Shown here piece after piece: positions 59,690-64,000 of a stretch of 64,000 bases of DNA. The stretch's first letter is position 1; every line of letters begins with the position of its first letter. Source of the DNA: Thermoplasmata archaeon (GTDB taxonomy: Archaea; Thermoplasmatota; Thermoplasmata; Methanomassiliicoccales; Methanomethylophilaceae); NCBI GenBank assembly GCA_015063285.1, contig SUST01000004.1, positions 1-64,000 of the forward strand, written 5' to 3'. The notes below the pieces were generated by a model. The model did no database searches. It worked only from the letters and a program-made list of their open reading frames with translations, and was not told the DNA's origin. The position numbers and the translations under genes were made by a program.

Positions 59690-60754
59690 ATGGTATCGAA
59701 GACTGCGGTTTTTGTCGCATTAGCCGTCATAGCATCAGCGATGCTTTTGCCAGGCATGGACGCTGACGTCTCCGATTCCGAAGTTTTCACATACTACGCC
59801 CAGCTGGATGTCAACGGAAAGCTCGTATACAAGGAGGTAAACGCCGCAACATCCGTGGAAAGCGAAACGAAGGAGTTCATCATCGATTTCAATGATAGCT
59901 CTCTCTTCGACGATACAGACGGGGCCAAGGCCTATGCTGACAAGACCGTCCGCGAAGCACTCACAGCTCTGTACCTTTCCAACCCAATGGTGCCTTACGT
60001 ATGGGATTACCCCGTGGCCGAGACAACGGTCGATGCGGAGATTATCCTCGTAACGGTGAAGCACGGCGAAGTGGAGACCACATACTATGCGGTCGACAAT
60101 GTGAAATTCTCGCTGAAGGTTCCCGAAGGGATAACATCGGATTCCATGAAGGAGCTGAACGACGCACTCAAGAACTTCCCTGTCTCCGGAAGCACCGATG
60201 CCGATAAGGTCAAGAGCATCATGTCCGAATTGGACAAGGTTTACTTCGAGAAGGATGAAGAGGGGAAGATAAGCAATATCTACAGCGCACTGGTCCTGAA
60301 GAAGACCACCTCTGCGGGGGTCGCTCAGGCATTCACTGTGCTATGCAAAATGAACAACATCCCGGCCGTCACGGTATCGGGATCCGACCTGCTCGCCACC
60401 AATGAAACATTCAGTTATTGGAACTATGTCTACCTTGAGGGTGACATCGATGGCGAGACGGCCAAAGCATGGTACATCGTCGATCCGACATATGCAGTAA
60501 GCACAGGCATCGCAGGATACCTCACGGAAGTGTCCTACGATGGAAAGACTTACTCCATGTCATCGGCACACAACGAGGATCTGGACATCACAGGGGAAGT
60601 TTCCCTGAAGACGCCTCAGCTCGCTAAAAACAAGTACGTCCCCGTAGGAGGCATTCCCTTCTTCGAGGTGTACGGAGAAGCAATACTGATCGTAGCGATC
60701 GGGGTCGTAATGATCGGCTCGATGTTTTACGCTATGAGGAAAGGAATCATCTGA
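59690..60754 (+). CDS. Surface-anchored transglutaminase-like protein lacking the catalytic Cys and His
   Basis: 354 aa. A signal peptide at about 1-25, a C-terminal TM helix at about 330-348 and a short basic tail place the domain outside the cell. The transglutaminase-like core is visible as SAGVAQAF near 208-215, SYWNYVYL near 242-249 and YIVDPTYA near 262-269, but the usual Cys (GVC) is Ala and the usual His (HAW) is Ser, with only Asp kept. It is probably a binding domain. ATG 59678 is an alternative start; GGTGA precedes 59690. Confidence 0.7.
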   Translation: MVSKTAVFVALAVIASAMLLPGMDADVSDSEVFTYYAQLDVNGKLVYKEVNAATSVESETKEFIIDFNDSSLFDDTDGAKAYADKTVREALTALYLSNPMVPYVWDYPVAETTVDAEIILVTVKHGEVETTYYAVDNVKFSLKVPEGITSDSMKELNDALKNFPVSGSTDADKVKSIMSELDKVYFEKDEEGKISNIYSALVLKKTTSAGVAQAFTVLCKMNNIPAVTVSGSDLLATNETFSYWNYVYLEGDIDGETAKAWYIVDPTYAVSTGIAGYLTEVSYDGKTYSMSSAHNEDLDITGEVSLKTPQLAKNKYVPVGGIPFFEVYGEAILIVAIGVVMIGSMFYAMRKGII

Positions 60755-60775
60755 ATAACAAGGAGAACGGGGTAA

Positions 60776-62881
60776 ATGACAGAAGCAGAAGAGAAGAAGT
60801 CCAAATTGTCCGTAGAGGCATGGGTGGACCAACAGACCTTCGAGACCACTGATGACATCGAGGTCCCGAAGATGATCGCAGACCGTGTCATAGGACAGGA
60901 CAGGGCCGTGGAGATCATGAGGAAGGCAGCAGCCCAGAAGAGGCACGTGATGCTGATCGGAGAACCCGGTACAGGTAAGTCCATGCTCGCCAACTCTATG
61001 GTCGAGTACCTCCCCAAGGAAGATCTTGTGGACATCGTTGCATATCACAACCCCGAGGATTTCAACGAGCCTAGGATAAGGACCTTCCCTGCAGGCAAGG
61101 GAAAGGCTGTCGTTGCCGAGCAGAAGGCAGCTGCCGCTGCCCAGAAGACTCAGAAGAACTCAGCGTACATATACATCTGCATACTGCTCATGGCCTTGGG
61201 TCTGGGCGGAGCGATATTCTTCGGTTACACGGTCGCGCTCATAGCATTCATGGGAGTCTTCCTGATCCTGATTCTGTTCAGGAACCCGATGCAGCCCAGG
61301 AACGAAACGGCTATTGTGCCCAAGGTCCTGGTCGGTCACGATCCAGGCGATCTACCGCCGTTCGTGGATGCCACAGGTACCCACGCCGGAGCACTCTTGG
61401 GAGATGTCAGGCACGATCCCTTCCAGTCCGGAGGATTGGAGACTCCGTCTCACGACAGGATCGAAGCAGGATGTATCCACAAGGCGAACAAGGGAGTCCT
61501 CTATCTGGATGAGATTAACCTCCTCAGGATGGAATCCCAGCAGGCCATTCTCACTGCTATGCAGGAGAAGAAGATGTCCATCACCGGTCAGTCCGAGAGG
61601 TCCTCCGGTGCATTGGTCAAATCCGAGCCTGTGCCCTGCGACTTCATCCTCGTCTGCGCAGGTAACCTTGATGCTATCCAGGGAATGCACCCTGCACTCA
61701 GGTCGAGGATCAGGGGATACGGTTACGAGGTCTTCATGGAGACTAACATGCCGGATACCGATGAGAACCGTCTCAACATCGCAAGGTTCGTTGCCCAGGA
61801 GGTAAAGAAGGACGAGAAGATCCCTGCCTTCGACAAATACGCTGTCGGAGAGATCCTCAGAGAGGGTCAGCGCCGTTCAGGAAAGAAGGGTGAGATCACC
61901 CTCAGGATGAGGGAGCTCGGAGGACTCGTACGTATCTCCGGAGATATGGCAGTCAACAAGGGTGACAAACTGGTCACCGCTGAGCACGTTATGGCTGCAA
62001 GGGAAACAGCACGCAGTCTCGAGCAGCAGATTGCGGACAAGCAGATCGAGGGAATGATGAGATACCAGCTCTTCCACAACGAGGGAGAGGCCGTCGGACT
62101 CATCAACGGACTTGCAGTCCTGTCCAACGGCAACTCATCGGAGATGTCCGGTATGGTCATGCCGCTGGCGGCCGAAGTCACACCCGCACAGAGCAAGAAG
62201 GGCGGAAAGATCATCGCCACCGGACAGCTCGGAAAGATTGCACAGGAAGCAGTCGACAACATCTCTGCTGTCATCAAGAAGTACACGCTCACAGACCTGT
62301 CCGCACTGGACATACACCTGGAGTACGTTGCGGCATACAACGGAGTCGACGGAGACAGTGCATCCATCACCATGGCGACCGTCATCATATCTGCTCTGGA
62401 GAACATTCCCATCCGTCAGGATCTGGCGATGACCGGTTCCCTGAACGTCAGGGGTGTCGTTATGCCCATAGGCGGTGTAACCGCCAAGTTGGAGGCAGCT
62501 GCGAACTCAGGCATCAAGATGGCACTCATCCCCATGGAGAACGAGAAGGATGTTATGATCGACAGGAAGTACTACGACATGATGGAGATCTACACCGTGG
62601 AGACCCTCCGCGATGTGTTCGAGTATGCATTCGTGGATTGCCCTGCCAAGCAGAAGTATCTCGATGCTCTGCTCCCGCTGAACCCTAACGGTGTATCCAC
62701 CGCCAAGAGGGTACCGATCCCCGAGAAGTACAAGAAGGATCAGGTCCAAGAGGAAGCTCCAGCCGTTGAGGCGCCCGAGGTCGAGACTCCTGCAGTCGAT
62801 GCACCCAAGGAAGACCTTATCGAGTCTCCGAAGGACCCTGAAGAGGTAGTCGTCGAGGTAGCGGTCGAGTCCGAGGACTGA
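60776..62881 (+). CDS. lonB: ATP-dependent protease LonB, membrane-anchored
   Basis: 701 aa. Walker A GEPGTGKS at 62-69, an inserted double membrane segment at about 125-165, Walker B around LYLDEINLL near 245, and a C-terminal protease domain with catalytic Ser in GDSASITMA and Lys in GVTAKLEAA. The tail is rich in Glu, Pro and Val. It degrades misfolded and membrane proteins at the inner face of the membrane. Confidence 0.95.
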   Translation: MTEAEEKKSKLSVEAWVDQQTFETTDDIEVPKMIADRVIGQDRAVEIMRKAAAQKRHVMLIGEPGTGKSMLANSMVEYLPKEDLVDIVAYHNPEDFNEPRIRTFPAGKGKAVVAEQKAAAAAQKTQKNSAYIYICILLMALGLGGAIFFGYTVALIAFMGVFLILILFRNPMQPRNETAIVPKVLVGHDPGDLPPFVDATGTHAGALLGDVRHDPFQSGGLETPSHDRIEAGCIHKANKGVLYLDEINLLRMESQQAILTAMQEKKMSITGQSERSSGALVKSEPVPCDFILVCAGNLDAIQGMHPALRSRIRGYGYEVFMETNMPDTDENRLNIARFVAQEVKKDEKIPAFDKYAVGEILREGQRRSGKKGEITLRMRELGGLVRISGDMAVNKGDKLVTAEHVMAARETARSLEQQIADKQIEGMMRYQLFHNEGEAVGLINGLAVLSNGNSSEMSGMVMPLAAEVTPAQSKKGGKIIATGQLGKIAQEAVDNISAVIKKYTLTDLSALDIHLEYVAAYNGVDGDSASITMATVIISALENIPIRQDLAMTGSLNVRGVVMPIGGVTAKLEAAANSGIKMALIPMENEKDVMIDRKYYDMMEIYTVETLRDVFEYAFVDCPAKQKYLDALLPLNPNGVSTAKRVPIPEKYKKDQVQEEAPAVEAPEVETPAVDAPKEDLIESPKDPEEVVVEVAVESED

Positions 62882-62883
62882 TC

Positions 62884-62914
62884 AGGCAGACGGGTCCGAA
62901 CGGACCTGCTGCCT
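62884..62914 (+). terminator. Hairpin terminator after lonB
   Basis: AGGCAG..GGGTCC and GGACC..CTGCCT form a two-part stem with a GAAC loop, three bases past the stop; TTCCTTTTCTC follows. Confidence 0.7.
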
Positions 62915-62980
62915 ACCCAAACATCTTCCTTTTCTCTCCATATTTATTATTATCACGTGTGCGATACTAAGCGTGATAAC

Positions 62981-63529
62981 ATGGCCGGTAGGGTAGCTAA
63001 GATAAAGCGTGAGACCAGGGAGACCTGCGTCTCCGTTGAACTCAATCTGGACGGTAATGGCAAATTCGAGGTCGACTGCGATCTCCAGTTCCTCAAGCAC
63101 ATGGTCGAGACTCTGGCAAGGTATGCTGAGTTCGATATAAAGATGACCGCAACGGGGGACAACGACCACCACCTGATCGAGGATGTAGCTATCACGCTCG
63201 GGAAAGCAGTCAGGGACGCTCTTGGGGACAAGCCTATAGAGAGGATGGCGACAGCAACTGTGGTCATGGATGATGCCATGGTTATGACATCGCTGGACCT
63301 CGTCGACAGGCCTTACTGCGAAGCAGACTGTCCTGATCCGCTGTACGTCCACTTTTTCAGGAGTTTTGCGATGACAGCCGGCATAACCCTGCACATACTG
63401 GTCATCCGTGGATTCGACGAGCACCACATAATCGAGGCCGGATTCAAGTCCATGGGAAAGGCCCTGAAGGACGCCGTAGTAGTCAGGAAGCAGACCCTCA
63501 GCAACAAAGGGTCGGTAAAGATGGAGTGA
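62981..63529 (+). CDS. hisB: Imidazoleglycerol-phosphate dehydratase
   Basis: 182 aa. The manganese-binding repeats are seen in [25 protein letters not shown] and [16 protein letters not shown]. It dehydrates imidazoleglycerol phosphate in histidine synthesis. ATG 62981 lies the expected distance from TATTTATTATTA; GTG 62957 is less likely. It is four bases from hisF. Confidence 0.92.
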   Translation: MAGRVAKIKRETRETCVSVELNLDGNGKFEVDCDLQFLKHMVETLARYAEFDIKMTATGDNDHHLIEDVAITLGKAVRDALGDKPIERMATATVVMDDAMVMTSLDLVDRPYCEADCPDPLYVHFFRSFAMTAGITLHILVIRGFDEHHIIEAGFKSMGKALKDAVVVRKQTLSNKGSVKME

Positions 63530-63533
63530 TCCG

Positions 63534-64000
63534 ATGCTGACGAAGAGGATCATACCCTGCCTCGACATGAGAGGCGGAAAGGTAGTGAAGGGAATCAACT
63601 TCAAGAACATCAAAGAGGTCGGCGACCCTCCCACCATGGCCATGGATTACGAGGCCCAGGGTGCCGATGAGATCACGTTCCTGGACATCTCCGCATCGCA
63701 GGAGGAGAGGGCCACGATGCTCGATGTGGTCACGAAGACTGCCGAGGGACTCAATGTGCCCCTCTGCGTGGGAGGAGGAATCAGGTCCGTACAGGATGTC
63801 AGGAACACCCTCAATGCAGGTGCGGACAAGGTGTCCATCAACTCTGCTGCGGTTCAGAATCCGGAGATTATCACGGAATGCTCCAACGCATTCGGATGCC
63901 AGTGCATTGTCGTCGCCATCGACGGAAAGTGGAAGGACGACCATTACGAAGTGGTCACTCATGGAGGGACCAGATTCACAGGGATCGATGCCATCGAGTG
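63534..64000 (+). CDS. hisF: Imidazole glycerol phosphate synthase cyclase subunit HisF, 3' end beyond window
   Basis: 155 codons are visible. [20 protein letters not shown] opens the TIM barrel with the catalytic Asp11-type residue, and LCVGGGIRS and [12 protein letters not shown] are phosphate-binding loops. With HisH it turns PRFAR into imidazoleglycerol phosphate, the substrate of HisB just upstream. The gene runs off the right edge without a stop. Confidence 0.95.
   Translation, partial: MLTKRIIPCLDMRGGKVVKGINFKNIKEVGDPPTMAMDYEAQGADEITFLDISASQEERATMLDVVTKTAEGLNVPLCVGGGIRSVQDVRNTLNAGADKVSINSAAVQNPEIITECSNAFGCQCIVVAIDGKWKDDHYEVVTHGGTRFTGIDAIE

Overview
The window looks like the chromosome of a methanogenic archaeon of the Thermoplasmatota, most probably order Methanomassiliicoccales (Methanomethylophilaceae-like). 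The informational genes are archaeal (class I LysRS, aCPSF1 beta-CASP nuclease, L10e, proteasome beta, Sec61 beta, Rpp21, LonB, ArcS, Dph2). The methanogen marker MtxX is present, the 5S rRNA gene stands alone, and TATA-type promoters precede many operons. Stop codons are almost all TGA or TAA. The one amber codon inside a conserved gene (a sodium:alanine symporter) suggests UAG is read as pyrrolysine, as known for this order.

Region 1 (1 to about 13,480, all minus strand) is accessory. It is a tightly coupled array of about 17 genes: an HUH-type rolling-circle Rep running off the left edge, a cluster of inverted repeats beside rep that could be an origin, a small P-loop ATPase, many one- or two-TM mini-proteins, four large secreted proteins (InlB-type B-repeats, PKD and Ig-like folds, two with C-terminal TM anchors and two ending in the same octapeptide), and a protein with three internal repeats around a Gly/Tyr/Arg-rich core. 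This resembles the gene set of pleolipoviruses or inoviruses, or a mobile plasmid, and is the best candidate for an undescribed system. A gene-poor stretch (13,483-13,896) separates it from the chromosome.

Region 2 (13.9-26.4 kb) holds an amidohydrolase, a divergent NikR/ZIP metal locus with a NifX-like protein, MFS and NSS transporters, a giant Trp-motif repeat protein, a CPA2 antiporter, the amber-containing AGCS symporter and Sec61 beta.

Region 3 (26.7-40.9 kb) is core: LysRS, an HD protein, a flavoprotein, SerRS-YhbY-Rpp21, L10e-Dph2, MtxX plus QueD-QueC-QueE (7-deazaguanine for archaeosine), an Mrp/NifX pair, GNAT and CBS-ParB proteins.

Region 4 (40.9-64 kb) holds PEP synthase, the PorGDAB pyruvate:ferredoxin oxidoreductase operon, 5S rRNA, an acyltransferase, a DUF92 protein, PyrB/PyrI, ArcS, the proteasome beta subunit, aCPSF1, rubrerythrin, two alkylation-repair genes, a degenerate transglutaminase-like surface protein, LonB, and HisB followed by HisF, which is cut by the right edge. 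Gene density is very high and short overlaps (ATGA, TGATG) are common.
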